Shown: positions 23,895 through 31,761, numbered from the stretch's first letter. The stretch is DNA of 35,927 nucleotides from Methylobrevis pamukkalensis (GCF_001720135.1 NZ_MCRJ01000027.1:1-35927), one strand, 5' to 3'. Program-made: numbers and translations. Notes: a model not told the origin generated them from the sequence alone.

Positions 23895-24413
23895 TCAATG
23901 CGGGTTCGAACGCCCGTCGAACGGGAACGCCATCTGCCGGTCGTCGGTCTCGGTCGGGGTCGCCGCGGTCGGCTTGCGGTGACGCCGACCGCAGGCCGGG
24001 CAGAAGTCCGGCTCGGCCGCGGCGGCACCGCCGTCCGAGGCAACGCCCTGCGGCGCGCCGCCGATCAGCCGCTTGACGGTGACCCGGGTCAGCTTCGTCT
24101 CGCGCCGGATCTGGCTCATCGACTTGCCTTCGGCCCAGAGCCGGCGCACCTCGACCGCGTTGGAGAAATTCCGGGCGTTGGGGATCGTCACCGTGTTGCG
24201 CGCGTGCTTTGCCGCCACCAGCCGCGCCACCTTGACCCCGAGCGCTTTCGCCATCCAGTGGTCCCGGTCGATGCTGTCGGGATCGGGGATATACCGCTCG
24301 GCGCCGCCGTGGGTGGCGCCGAAGGCCAGCGCCAGCTGCACGCCGCCCACGGCCGCGATGTCAGCGAGAATGCCCGGCAGCGTCTCGCCCGCCGGAAGCC
24401 AGGACGCGCTCAT
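23895..24413 (-). CDS. Mor-like middle/late transcription activator
   Basis: 172 residues from ATG 24413. The pattern LPGILADIAAVGGVQLALAFGATHGGAERYIPDPDSIDRDHWMAKALG followed by a HTH (VRRLWAEGKSMSQIRRETKLTRVTVKRLIGG) matches the Mor/C activator family of Mu-like phages, though longer. The tail holds a zinc-like CPACGRRH motif, absent from Mu Mor. It is the last early gene and the lysis and head genes follow, where an activator of middle or late promoters is expected. Confidence 0.75.
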   Translation of the reverse strand: MSASWLPAGETLPGILADIAAVGGVQLALAFGATHGGAERYIPDPDSIDRDHWMAKALGVKVARLVAAKHARNTVTIPNARNFSNAVEVRRLWAEGKSMSQIRRETKLTRVTVKRLIGGAPQGVASDGGAAAAEPDFCPACGRRHRKPTAATPTETDDRQMAFPFDGRSNPH

Positions 24414-25154
24414 GCCTCACCTCCAGTCCGGTCCGGCCCGGGCAGGTCCGGCCCGAACAAGTCGGGTGCCGGCGACACGGTCCCTCTCCCTCGCGGGAGA
24501 GGGTGCCCGAAGGGCGGGTGAGGGGGCGCCGCGAACGACGCGCCGGCTTCTGCCCCCCTTCGAACTTGTCCGCCTCGTCCCCCCACACCTCGAACCCCGG
24601 CCACGGCTCACGGCCGAACAGCTCGCAGCCGAACGCCTGCGGCCGCAGCCGCTCCAGCATGGCCCGCATCGCCGGCGGCTTCCGGCTGTGCTCGCGGCGC
24701 ACGCCCTCCAGATGCGAGGGGATTTCCTCCAGCGCCTCGGTCAGGATCACGCCGCGCTCGGATCGCGAGACGATCTTCGGCGCGCCGATCGCGCCCACCA
24801 GAAACGGTTCGGACGCCGACCGCAGCACATAGCCTGTGCCAAAGCAGGTCTTGCCGGCCGCCGTCGTCTTGTGCCAGCTCCCGCCCGTGACATAGCGAAA
24901 GCCCCAAGCCTTCACCGTTTCGATCGCCATCGGCAGATGCGGCCAGGTCGACCACATCACCAGCAGACAATCCCCGCCGGCCAACTGGCCGACCGGCAGC
25001 GCTTGATCTCCTCGATCGGCATCGTCTCGTAATGCGCCTCGGGGCTCTTCTCGAAGCCTTCCTCGGAATACATCTCGTAGGCCCACGGCGGGTCCGCGAG
25101 GATGAGCCCATATTTGAGCGGGGTCAGCGCCCCGAACGGCCAGTGCGTCAGCAT
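24410..25154 (-). CDS. MT-A70 type adenine methyltransferase, two single-base breaks
   Basis: ATG 25154 starts MLTHWPFGALTPLKYGLILADPPWAYEM, which has the catalytic DPPW. The frame breaks near 24998-25003; restoring one base gives EIKALPVGQLAGGDCLLVMWSTWPHLPMAIETVKAWGF, then RYVTGGSWHKTTAAGK and GYVLRSASEPFLVG, RKPPAMRAMLERL. A second missing base in the C6 run at 24553-24558 gives an Ala/Pro-rich tail ending DRTGGEA at 24410, an ATGA overlap with the Mor-like gene. About 248 residues. It is expected to make N6-methyladenine in DNA, perhaps to escape host restriction. The C-terminal tail contains a palindromic repeat. Confidence 0.75.
24482..24529. repeat. Host-type palindromic repeat inside the methyltransferase gene
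   Basis: CCCTCTCCC and GGGAGAGGG (24482-24490, 24495-24503) form a perfect 9-bp stem with loop TCGC, followed by GCCCGAAGGGC and GGGTGAGGG. This composite is the common dispersed palindromic repeat of many GC-rich proteobacterial chromosomes, normally intergenic. Here it reads in frame through the C-terminal extension of the methyltransferase once a lost base is restored. Confidence 0.7.
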
Positions 25155-25399
25155 CCGCCGCCTCCCGTCCGCCGCGCCTTGCGCGCCCGTCGCCGCTTGG
25201 TCCGCACCACGGTCACCACCGTGCCGCCCTCGATCACGAGGCGCACCCCGTCGAGCGTCGTCGAGATCGCGCCGAGCTCCACAGCCGTCATCGCCCGCCC
25301 GGCCAGGTGCATCCGCACCGCCTCGACATCCAGCCCAGCCACCCGCTCCAGCCAGCGCAAGACTGCATGATCGGCGACGATCGGCAGACGCGCGCTCAT
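25148..25399 (-). CDS. Small basic protein, conserved-looking, unrecognised
   Basis: 83 residues from ATG 25399, overlapping the previous stop as ATGA. The N-terminus PIVADHAVLRWLERVAGLDVEAVRMHL is a helix with the DHAVLRWLERV pattern seen in several small phage/plasmid proteins; a strand part follows (VRLVIEGGTVVTVVRTKRRRARKARR) with a basic tail. It might bind nucleic acid. The upstream gene read without a frameshift would fuse in frame to it. Confidence 0.6.
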   Translation of the reverse strand: MSARLPIVADHAVLRWLERVAGLDVEAVRMHLAGRAMTAVELGAISTTLDGVRLVIEGGTVVTVVRTKRRRARKARRTGGGGC

Positions 25400-25727
25400 T
25401 CGGACTGCTCCCCGTAGCGGTCGGCCACCACGGCGCCGAGCACCTCGTCGACGAGATCCTCCCGCCACCAGCCGGCCAGTCGTGCGTGATGGAGACCCGC
25501 CAGCGCCGCGCGCGGCACCGGGTAGCCGAGACAGCGGCCGAGGCCGCTCCGATGCGCCTCCGGATAGGCCGTCATGAGCGCCTCCAGCGCCACATGCCGG
25601 GCTCTTGAGCGCCCCCCCCCCGACCATGGCAAGGGGGGTCTTCGGCCAGCAGGCGCGCCGCCGTGACGGCCGCCAGGGCAATGTGATCGGCATCCGGGAA
25701 CGTCTTCACGAGGGTATAAGCAGCCAT
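25396..25727 (-). CDS. Small early protein interrupted by a G10 run
   Basis: ATG 25727 shares a base with the previous stop (TGATG). It reads MAAYTLVKTFPDADHIALAAVTAARLLAEDPLAMVGGG to a run of ten C (25612-25621 on the plus strand). With nine bases it continues RSRARHVALEALMTAYPEAHRSGLGRCLGYPV...WWREDLVDEVLGAVVADRYGEQSE to 25396 (~110 residues). With ten it runs out of that frame and into the next gene. The second half looks natural, so the true length of the run matters. Function unknown. Confidence 0.5.
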
Positions 25728-26113
25728 CACGAGACCATCCTTTCCGGCGGATAGAGCTCATCCCACAGCGCGTCGGTCTTCTTGCGCAGCCGCTTCGCCT
25801 TCGCGTCCGCGGCCTTGTAGGCGCGTTCCAGCTTTTCGCTTTCGGCCAGCAACTTCGACGTCAGCCGGACGCGGTGATCGGGAGACGACATGCTCTTGAG
25901 CCAGGCATCCCGCGGTGCCCACACGGCCCGCTCTGCGGCATGACTCCGGGCGATCGCCACGTCATACCGGGCCTCAAGGATCTCGCGGGAGAGGGAGCCA
26001 TGGCGGGCATGCAGCGCGAAGCCGAAGCCTGACATCTGGCGATCAAGGCGATCCAGCAGCGCGAGCAGCTCGTCGCGATCGAGATCCGCCCAGGGCTTGG
26101 GAGCGTCAGTCAT
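25727..26113 (-). CDS. Helical early protein, unrecognised
   Basis: 128 residues from ATG 26113, overlapping the end of the DUF2786 gene by 8 bases. It is helical and charged: PWADLDRDELLALLDRLDRQMSG, YDVAIARSHAAERAVWAPRDAW and a coiled coil LLAESEKLERAYKAADAKAKRLRKKTDALWDEL. No family recognised. The overlap and coding bias support a real gene. Confidence 0.6.
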   Translation of the reverse strand: MTDAPKPWADLDRDELLALLDRLDRQMSGFGFALHARHGSLSREILEARYDVAIARSHAAERAVWAPRDAWLKSMSSPDHRVRLTSKLLAESEKLERAYKAADAKAKRLRKKTDALWDELYPPERMVS

Positions 26114-26814
26114 GGCCGCTCCCGATCAGCTTCGGCGCGGCCGGCATCGCCGGGCGCCCCTCCGCATCCACGCCGTGGTGCAGGCCGACATCGCCGCCGG
26201 CGTGCCATCCGGCGCTGCGGGCGTCGTGATAGCGCCGGCTGATCTCGCGCGGCGCCACCTCCTTCGTGCGGGGGTGCGCCTTTGCGAGTGCGTCATGGGC
26301 AAGGGCCAGGGCGCTCGTTCATCGTCGCCGCGAACATGTCGAGGAGGCGATATCGGAGGCGGATGACCATCGCGACGGTGAACTCGGCGACCGCCTGGGC
26401 GCGGGTCTTCGGCGAACGTCTGCGGCGGTAGACCTGGCTCTCCCGAAAATCGCGGATTGCCCGGTCGATCGCCCGGTCGAGCAGCGTGAACAGGTAGACG
26501 GCGATCTCCGGCCCGGGCGCACGCCCGTAGAAGATACGCCGGTTGCCGTCGCGGCCGGCCGAGATGACCGACGCGCAGTTGGTGACATGCGCGACCACAG
26601 GCCACAGCCGGTCCCGCGCCGCCTTGCCCTGGGACTTGCAGGCCACGTCCTCGCGGCCGATCTCGACGTCGTTGTCGTCGAGGCCGTACTCCTCCATCAG
26701 CCGGGCAACGGCCTGGGCGGCCTCGATCGCCTCAGCCTCGGTGCAGCCGCGCTTGGTGGTGCGTTCGCGCAGTTTCCGGGTGCGCTCGATGATGCGTGTG
26801 CGACGGTCACTCAT
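26106..26814 (-). CDS. DUF2786/DUF7168 protein, frame broken near 26310
   Basis: ATG 26814 overlaps the GemA stop as ATGA. The N-terminus (RTRIIERTRKLRERTTKRGCTEAEAIEAAQAVARLMEEYGL) is DUF2786 and the following region (CKSQGKAARDRLWPVVAHVTNCASVI...AVYLFTLLDRAIDRAIRDF...FTVAMVIRLRYRLLDMF) the DUF7168 partner. As read it stops at 26293. Restoring one base near 26310-26316 extends it as ALALAHDALAKAHPRTKEVAPREISRRYHDARSAG to GHD at 26106, about 236 residues. This protein pair is frequent in phages; function unknown. Confidence 0.7.
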
Positions 26815-27368
26815 CTGGCCACCCTCCGCATCTTGCGGACGCGGCGGCCAAGCGTGGCAATCCTCGCGTCGAGATCATCGGTGTCGGGCAGGCCGCCATG
26901 GGTGCCGAGCAGGCGCAGCTGCGCCGCAATCACCGCGCGCTTGCTCGCCTCCGCGCTCTTGTCGCTCTTCGGCCACTCGACGCCGGCCTCGCGCGCCATC
27001 ATGGCCTTGAGGGCCTGGATGACCGCCGTGGCATCGTGCTGGTCGCGCACCCAGGTGACGTGGTCGATCTTCGTCTGTCGCTTCACGAAAGCCGTCAGGG
27101 CCTCGTCGGTGCGATCGTCGACGACGCCGAGCCAGTAGGCCGAGATCCACAGGGCGCGGCAGACCGGCACATACGGCCCGTCCAGCAGCCGCCGCGGGCC
27201 GCTGTTCAGCTGGTCGAGCACCCGCTTGGCCTCGGCCGGGGTCAGATCCCTGGTCGACCGCGTCCGCCCGCCGGTGATCTGGCCGATGAGATCATGCCGC
27301 CCGTCCTCGTCGAGGCCGGCCGTGCGCGCGGCAGCGTGGATGGCGCGGAGCATCACGGGCGCGGTCAT
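26811..27368 (-). CDS. GemA-like regulator (Mu gp16 family, DUF1018)
   Basis: 185 residues from ATG 27368, overlapping the previous stop as ATGA. The N-terminal signature LRAIHAAARTAGLDEDGRHDLIGQITGGRTRSTRDLTPAEAKRVLDQLN matches GemA; the later part (YWLGVVDDRTDEALTAFVKRQTKIDHVTWVRDQHDATAVIQALKAMMAREAGVEWP) also fits. Mu GemA alters host gene expression and DNA supercoiling late in the early phase. It sits in the middle of the early operon, as in Mu. Confidence 0.85.
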   Translation of the reverse strand: MTAPVMLRAIHAAARTAGLDEDGRHDLIGQITGGRTRSTRDLTPAEAKRVLDQLNSGPRRLLDGPYVPVCRALWISAYWLGVVDDRTDEALTAFVKRQTKIDHVTWVRDQHDATAVIQALKAMMAREAGVEWPKSDKSAEASKRAVIAAQLRLLGTHGGLPDTDDLDARIATLGRRVRKMRRVAR

Positions 27369-27382
27369 GACGACACCTCGCC
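27361..27382. repeat. 22-nt gene junction repeat, copy 1
   Basis: Identical to 27750-27771. It contains, on the minus strand, a GAGGTG ribosome site and the ATGA stop/start, so both upstream proteins end GEVSS and both downstream proteins begin MTA. Confidence 0.8.
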
Positions 27383-27757
27383 GGCCGCAGGCGCCCGAAG
27401 CGGCGGCAGCCGGTCGCCAAGCTCCCGCGCCAGGCGGAGCTGATGCCGCAGCTCCTCCGTTTCTTCCTCGGTCGCCTCCGGCCGACGCGACGCGACAACC
27501 GCGGCGACAAGCGCCTCCAGCCGAGCGGCCAGTTCCCAACTTGCCGCGAGCAGCGCGGCCGTCGCATAGACGGTCCTGTTGTCTCCAAGCGCGCCGGAGC
27601 TCACACTGGCGATCACCGCGCCGTGCCAGTTCCTGACCTCCACATAGTCGGCGGCATAAGGACCCGGATGGGGCGTGGCGCCTGCCATCAGCGCCTGGCG
27701 GATTTCAGATGCTGCTTTCGCCTTACGCGCTAGGGCGCGGGTGTCCACTGCGGTCAT
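27365..27757 (-). CDS. Early protein of unknown function
   Basis: 130 residues from ATG 27757 (GAGGTG upstream, ATGA overlap). The N-terminus is basic (TRALARKAKAASEIRQALMAG); then YVEVRNWHGAVIASVSSGALGDNRTVYATAALLAASWELAARLEALVAAVVASRR and a charged helix. The VRNWHGAVIA...NRTVYATAALLAAS pattern is also partly echoed in the next upstream protein (small domain with a central G-N-Y-A helix), which suggests related domains. No function known. Confidence 0.6.
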   Translation of the reverse strand: MTAVDTRALARKAKAASEIRQALMAGATPHPGPYAADYVEVRNWHGAVIASVSSGALGDNRTVYATAALLAASWELAARLEALVAAVVASRRPEATEEETEELRHQLRLARELGDRLPPLRAPAAGEVSS

Positions 27758-27771
27758 GACGACACCTCGCC
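27750..27771. repeat. 22-nt gene junction repeat, copy 2
   Basis: Identical to 27361-27382, 389 bases away. In both copies the start codon of the downstream gene falls at the same place in the repeat. Confidence 0.8.
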
Positions 27772-28071
27772 CGGCATCGGAGGCACCGAGACCGGCAGCT
27801 TCGGCCGGCCATGATCACCGAGGAGAACTTCCCCAGGCACAGCAGCCAGAACCGCGTGTTCAAGATGGCCCGCAGCAACGTTCCCGCCCTCATCCGCGAT
27901 GAACTGATACTCGCCGTCGAGGTCAGACTCGTAGCTCACGCGGATTGCGTTCCATGCAACCGCAAGCGCGATCGCCGCGCTGCCGATCGCCGTCTGCTGC
28001 ATCGGCGTCAGCGAACTCCACACCGCCGCCTCGTCGATGCGCTCAACGCTGGAACCATTTAAGTCCGTCAT
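27754..28071 (-). CDS. Early protein of unknown function
   Basis: 105 residues from ATG 28071, overlapping the previous gene's end by 29 bases. It reads MTDLNGSSVERIDEAAVWSSLTPMQQTAIGSAAIALAVAWNAIRVSYESDLDGEYQFIADEGGNVAAGHLEHAVLAAVPGEVLLGDHGRPKLPV. A central hydrophobic stretch (GSAAIALAVAWNAI) is short for a membrane helix. No family recognised. Confidence 0.55.
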   Translation of the reverse strand: MTDLNGSSVERIDEAAVWSSLTPMQQTAIGSAAIALAVAWNAIRVSYESDLDGEYQFIADEGGNVAAGHLEHAVLAAVPGEVLLGDHGRPKLPVSVPPMPGEVSS

Positions 28072-28276
28072 CGTCGTCGCCCTCCATCGTCCTGGTCACG
28101 GGTGCCGGCGGTTCCGGCGTGTGCGTCTCGGCCAGCAGCAGCGCCGTGGTCAGCTCCCGGGCGCGCCGGATCAGGGTCCGGTGGCGCAGGTAGCGGCGCT
28201 GGTGGCGGCCGGTCCTTCGGTCGAGCAGAGCCCGGCGCGCGGCGGCGATGTCGTCGCCCGCGCCGGGCTCGCTCAT
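28043..28276 (-). CDS. Small arginine-rich early protein
   Basis: 77 residues from ATG 28276, one base after the reconstructed stop of the gene before it. It is basic and helical (AARRALLDRRTGRHQRRYLRHRTLIRRARELTTALLLAE) with an acidic end (MEGDDDDGLKWFQR). The Arg content is high, so chance is possible, but tight spacing and acidic tail favour a gene. Function unknown. Confidence 0.5.
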   Translation of the reverse strand: MSEPGAGDDIAAARRALLDRRTGRHQRRYLRHRTLIRRARELTTALLLAETHTPEPPAPVTRTMEGDDDDGLKWFQR

Positions 28277-28277
28277 G

Positions 28278-28762
28278 TCAGCGGCCCTCGGCGGCTTCGG
28301 CGGCGAGGATCTTCAGGCGCTCGCGGACACCGCGCGCAAGCCGCACCGCTGCCACGCCGGCCGAATGCTCGTCGCATGCCCGGCCACGCTGCGGGCGATC
28401 AGCCGGCCGTCGCCTTCCGCGTCGGCGAAGGGGCGCAGCGCATCGCGCAGCAGCGGCTCCGGGCCATAGCCGAGGAACACCGTCCCCTCCGGCTGGTCGA
28501 CGTCGAAGCGGATGACGCCAGACGGGTCCACATGAGCGATCACGTCGCGTTCTATCTCCGGCTCCGCATCCACGACCTCGACAATCAGGTCCGGAAAGCG
28601 CAGCCGCAGCGTCCCGAAGTCGAGCGCGCGGGCGACCAGGCAATCGTTCAGGTGGTCTTCGATCCGCTTGGCTTCGGCGCGCGAGCGGCAGCCGATCGTG
28701 AGCGACACGACGTTGTCGGCCGGCCGGCCGAGATCCACGGCGGTGATATGCGGGCTGGTCAT
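28278..28762 (-). CDS. Early protein, unrecognised, frame broken near 28373
   Basis: ATG 28762 has AAGGA at good spacing. It reads MTSPHITAVDLGRPADNVVSLTIGCRSRAEAKRIEDHLNDCLVARALDFGTLRLRFPDLIVEVVDAEPEIERDVIAHV and GTVFLGYGPEPLLRDALRPFADAEGDGRLIARSVAGHA. Restoring one base near 28371-28376 gives DEHSAGVAAVRLARGVRERLKILAAEAAEGR and a stop at 28278, followed one base later by the next ATG. About 161 residues, mixed alpha/beta. No family recognised. Confidence 0.55.
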
Positions 28763-28773
28763 GACGGTTCCTT

Positions 28774-29427
28774 TCAGGCGGCGGCGAGATCGATGGGCAG
28801 ATGGTTCCACGCCGCGTCGGGGCTCTGGCGGACGTGGAAGTTGAGGTAGGCCTTGGTGCCGACGACGCGGATCGAGTCGCGCACCGCGTCCATCGCCCGC
28901 TGCCAGCGCGGGTCGTCGATGTCGGAGCGGAGCAGCATGAAGATCTCGGACCGGTTGATCCGGCCCTCGCGGTCGACCTGGAAGGCCTTGGTCACCAGCG
29001 AGCGCAGTTCGGCGCCGCTGTCGGCCGACCATTCCATCAGGCACTCGTCGACGATCTTCTTGGCGGCCTGCAGCTCCGGCCCGAACTCCAGCAGGTCGGC
29101 CTGCTTGAGCGAGACCTTGAGGCAGCCGTCAAAGGTCGTGAAGGTGACGTTGCCTTTAGCGCCGCCGGTCTCGACGCCGTAGTCCTGCAGGATCAGCGCC
29201 TGCAGGCTGCCGATGTCGGCGAACGTATGCCCCTTGAAGCGGGCGACCTGGGCGTTGAGATCGGTGGCATAGGCGATCACCTTGCGCACCATCTCGTCGA
29301 TCAGCAGATCCATCGGCCGTATCGTCTCGACCGGGACCAGATTGCCCTTGGCATTCTCCATGTACGCCTTGCCGCCGATCTCGACGGCGCCGGGCGGCAG
29401 GGCTTTCTCAGTCACATCAGTGTCCAT
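28774..29427 (-). CDS. DUF3164 protein (Mu early region)
   Basis: 217 residues from ATG 29427, overlapping the DnaA-like gene by 11 bases. The DUF3164 pattern is clear: EIGGKAYMENAKGNLVPVETIRPMDLLIDEMVRKVI, FADIGSLQALILQDYGVETGGAKGNVTFTTFDGCLKVSL, WSADSGAELRSLVTKAFQVDREGRINRSEIFMLLR and RWQRAMDAVRDSIRVVGTKAYLNFHVR. It is standard in the early region of Mu-like phages; function not known. Confidence 0.85.
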   Translation of the reverse strand: MDTDVTEKALPPGAVEIGGKAYMENAKGNLVPVETIRPMDLLIDEMVRKVIAYATDLNAQVARFKGHTFADIGSLQALILQDYGVETGGAKGNVTFTTFDGCLKVSLKQADLLEFGPELQAAKKIVDECLMEWSADSGAELRSLVTKAFQVDREGRINRSEIFMLLRSDIDDPRWQRAMDAVRDSIRVVGTKAYLNFHVRQSPDAAWNHLPIDLAAA

Positions 29428-30025
29428 GGGTCTGATCCTTCTGGGTGTAGGTCTGGTGGTCGCGCAACGCCTTCTGCAGGCGCGCGAATTTCTCGGAGAA
29501 AGCCCTCCGCTTCTCGGTGTCGCCGGGCCATTGCGACACCTCCTCGAAGGCGACCGTCAGCGCCCAGGCGGCGTCGATCGCTTTGGTCGCGGCGGGAGGC
29601 GTCACCTCGACGCGCGTCTCGACCTCGACGCGCCGCTCGATGACCTGAGGCGCGGCCGCCGTCCCGAAGCCGGCCGAGACCAGCCGCTCGGCGATCCCTG
29701 CGGCGAGCGTGTCGAAGGCGCGGGCTTCCTCCTGCTCGCTGCGCTCGGCCAGCAGGTCGGAAATCCTCTCCAGCGTCCCGGCGATGACGGGATCGGCCAG
29801 CATCTGCCGCTCGATCTGCGCGATCCCCCAGATGACGGTCGTGTGGTCGCGCTCGAACGTCCGGCCGATCTGCGGCAGGCTGGCCCTCGTCATGTGCCGG
29901 GCGAGATACATCGCGATCTGCCGGGCACGGACCACGGGGCGCGCCCGGCGGGCCGACCGCATCTCGCGGACGGGGATTCCGGTGACGGCCGCAACGGCCC
30001 GCTGGATGTCGGCGATCGTCGTCAT
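29417..30025 (-). CDS. Phage protein built on DnaA domain IV
   Basis: 202 residues from ATG 30025, ATGA overlap with the gene before. Residues ~1-75 are the C-terminal DNA-binding domain of DnaA: TIADIQRAVAAVTGIPVREMRS...RARQIAMYLARHMTRASLPQIGRTFERDHTTVIWGIAQIE, including the DnaA signature DHTTV (residues 60-64) that reads the DnaA box. There is no AAA+ domain. The rest is a charged helical region (EQEEARAFDTLAAGIAERLV, VEVETRVEVT) and a coiled end. It may occupy DnaA boxes on phage or host DNA; effect unknown. Confidence 0.8.
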   Translation of the reverse strand: MTTIADIQRAVAAVTGIPVREMRSARRARPVVRARQIAMYLARHMTRASLPQIGRTFERDHTTVIWGIAQIERQMLADPVIAGTLERISDLLAERSEQEEARAFDTLAAGIAERLVSAGFGTAAAPQVIERRVEVETRVEVTPPAATKAIDAAWALTVAFEEVSQWPGDTEKRRAFSEKFARLQKALRDHQTYTQKDQTHGH

Positions 30026-30417
30026 GCCGCCCCCTCGCGCTCGGTCGTCAGCGCGCTGTGCTGGCATCCGCCCCGGCAGGCGCGCCACAGCCGGGCGCGC
30101 ATCGGGTTCGCGGTCGAAAACGGCAGGCGCTGGTTCGTCTCGCACTGCGCGCCGGAGATCTCGCAGCCGGTCGCCGGGCAGCGCAGGGCGCCGCGCATGT
30201 AGATCGCCCGCACCTTCGCCTCGACGGCATCAGTGGACGCCTTGTACTTGCCGCGCAGGATCTCGTGGACGACGCTGTGCGAGTAGCCGAGCTGTGTCGC
30301 CACCTCGCGCGTCGCCTTCGTGTTGCCGCCGGCCTGGTCCACCCGCGTCGCCAGTTCGGCGATCCAGTCGGGCAGCGCGCCGCCGTGGATCTGCCGGGCA
30401 ATCCCCAGAACGGTCAT
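30022..30417 (-). CDS. HTH protein with a C-terminal cysteine cluster
   Basis: 131 residues from ATG 30417 with GGGGG upstream. An HTH (TKATREVATQLGYSHSVVHEILRGKYKASTDAVEAKVRAIYM, residues ~35-75) is followed by RCPATGCEISGAQCETNQRL and a final RLWRACRGGCQH. Five Cys suggest metal binding. Similar small regulators lie just downstream of the A/B genes in D3112/B3-type phages. It overlaps both neighbours by four bases, so all three are likely made together. Confidence 0.7.
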   Translation of the reverse strand: MTVLGIARQIHGGALPDWIAELATRVDQAGGNTKATREVATQLGYSHSVVHEILRGKYKASTDAVEAKVRAIYMRGALRCPATGCEISGAQCETNQRLPFSTANPMRARLWRACRGGCQHSALTTEREGAA

Positions 30418-31009
30418 GCCGCCCCCCTTGCCGGAGACCGGCGCGCGAGATCGGCGCATGGTCCGTCCCGGTGTTGGCGTCATGCACCTCGCCGCGCCGC
30501 CGCACCGAGGGCGCCTTCGGGCCGGTGTCGCCGGTCAGCAGCCAGCGGCCGTGGCCGTTGGACGTCGGGGCAAACCCCGGCTCGCGGCGGAGCGGTGTCA
30601 AGAGGCCGACCCGGGCCAGCGCCTGGATGTAGCGGGAGGCGGCATCGCGATTGACGCCGGCGAGCTCCGTGATGTCGCCGACCGTGAACTTGCGCTTGAT
30701 GCGCATGGCCGACCACATCCGGTCGCGGCCCGTGCGCCGCTTCGGCCGCTGCAGCGCGCCGGTCCGCGGCCCGGTCGGGCCAGACACCAGCACCTCGCCG
30801 GACTCCAGCCCTTGGCGGCCGACGTCCGACAGGGCAAAGCAGCCGATCTCGCGGCGCACGATCCATGACCGCACCACCAGCCGGCCGGTGAAGACGGCCA
30901 CGTCGCGCCGGTCGATCCCGGTCGCCTCGGCGATTTCGGCCGTGGTCAGGCAGCCACCGCCGGCCAGCGCGCGGGCGATCTCCATCTGCCGCGTGGCTTC
31001 GCCGCTCAT
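30414..31009 (-). CDS. Double winged-helix DNA-binding protein, C-terminal frame uncertain
   Basis: ATG 31009 overlaps the MuB-like stop as ATGA. Two HTH regions: CLTTAEIAEATGIDRRDVAVFTGRLVVRSWIVRREIGCFALSDVGRQGLESGE and MRIKRKFTVGDITELAGVNRDAASRYIQALARVGLLTPLRREPGF. As read the frame runs on to 30230, overlapping the next gene by 188 bases. One restored base between 30480 and 30420 gives an end ADLARRSPARGAA at 30414 with an ATGA overlap, about 198 residues. It lies where Mu-like siphophages keep a DNA-binding gene after B. Exact role unknown. Confidence 0.65.
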
Positions 31010-31761
31010 AGCGCCCTCACCACGATCGGGTTGCCGGTGGCGCGGTCAGTCAGCAGCACCTGGCCGTCGAGGTCGGCCACCGTCACCGCCCGGTCCATGC
31101 GCTTGCCGGCGGTCTCGATCGAGCGGATGCCCTCCAGCGTCTCGCGCGGAAATCCCTTGGCGGCGCCGTGCAGCAGGGCCAGCAGGTCCGGCGCCACCTC
31201 GCATTCGCAGCGCGTCCGCACGATCTTGGCGGTGTCGGCCTCGGCCATCGGCTTGAAGGTCACATGGGCGGAGACGCGGCTGCGGATCTGCGGCACCCGG
31301 TCAAGGCTCGACCAGAGGCGCGCCATGCCGATCATCACCAGCGGCACTTCCACCAGCTCCGAAAGGTCGCGCAGGCTTTCCAGAAGCTTGGTCGACCGCG
31401 TCAGGTGGTCCACCTCGTCGACGATCACGGCATAGGTCCGGCCGTTGGCGCGGGCATAGTCCGCCCGGTCGGCCAGCGCCCGGGTGGCCTGCCCGTACAT
31501 CCGTTCGAAGGACCGTTCGGGCACGATGTCGAGCACCGCCAGAAGGTCGCGCAGCATCCACTGCGGCGTCCATTCGGCCTTGGCCCGCACATAGGGCAGA
31601 TCGTGCTGGGTCGCGTACCACATGGCCGTGGTGGTCTTGCCGTGGCCGGGCAGGCCGTCGACCACCATCAGCGTCTTTTCCGAGGCGGCGCGGGTCTCGA
31701 CGCTGTCGATGCCTTCAAAGAAGGCGGTGGTGTTGGTCACCGTGACGAAGTCGTCTCTCAT
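31006..31761 (-). CDS. MuB-like AAA+ ATPase, transposition target protein
   Basis: 251 residues from ATG 31761, ATGA overlap with the transposase end; an upstream open stretch to 31881 lies within the transposase gene. Walker A is GLPGHGKTTT, Walker B YAVIVDEVDHL, and a sensor region SELVEVPLVMIGMARLW follows. Unlike Mu B it has no clear N-terminal HTH in the first 30 residues (MRDDFVTVTNTTAFFEGID). It binds target DNA and activates the transposase; found next to A in all Mu-like phages. Confidence 0.9.
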   Translation of the reverse strand: MRDDFVTVTNTTAFFEGIDSVETRAASEKTLMVVDGLPGHGKTTTAMWYATQHDLPYVRAKAEWTPQWMLRDLLAVLDIVPERSFERMYGQATRALADRADYARANGRTYAVIVDEVDHLTRSTKLLESLRDLSELVEVPLVMIGMARLWSSLDRVPQIRSRVSAHVTFKPMAEADTAKIVRTRCECEVAPDLLALLHGAAKGFPRETLEGIRSIETAGKRMDRAVTVADLDGQVLLTDRATGNPIVVRAL

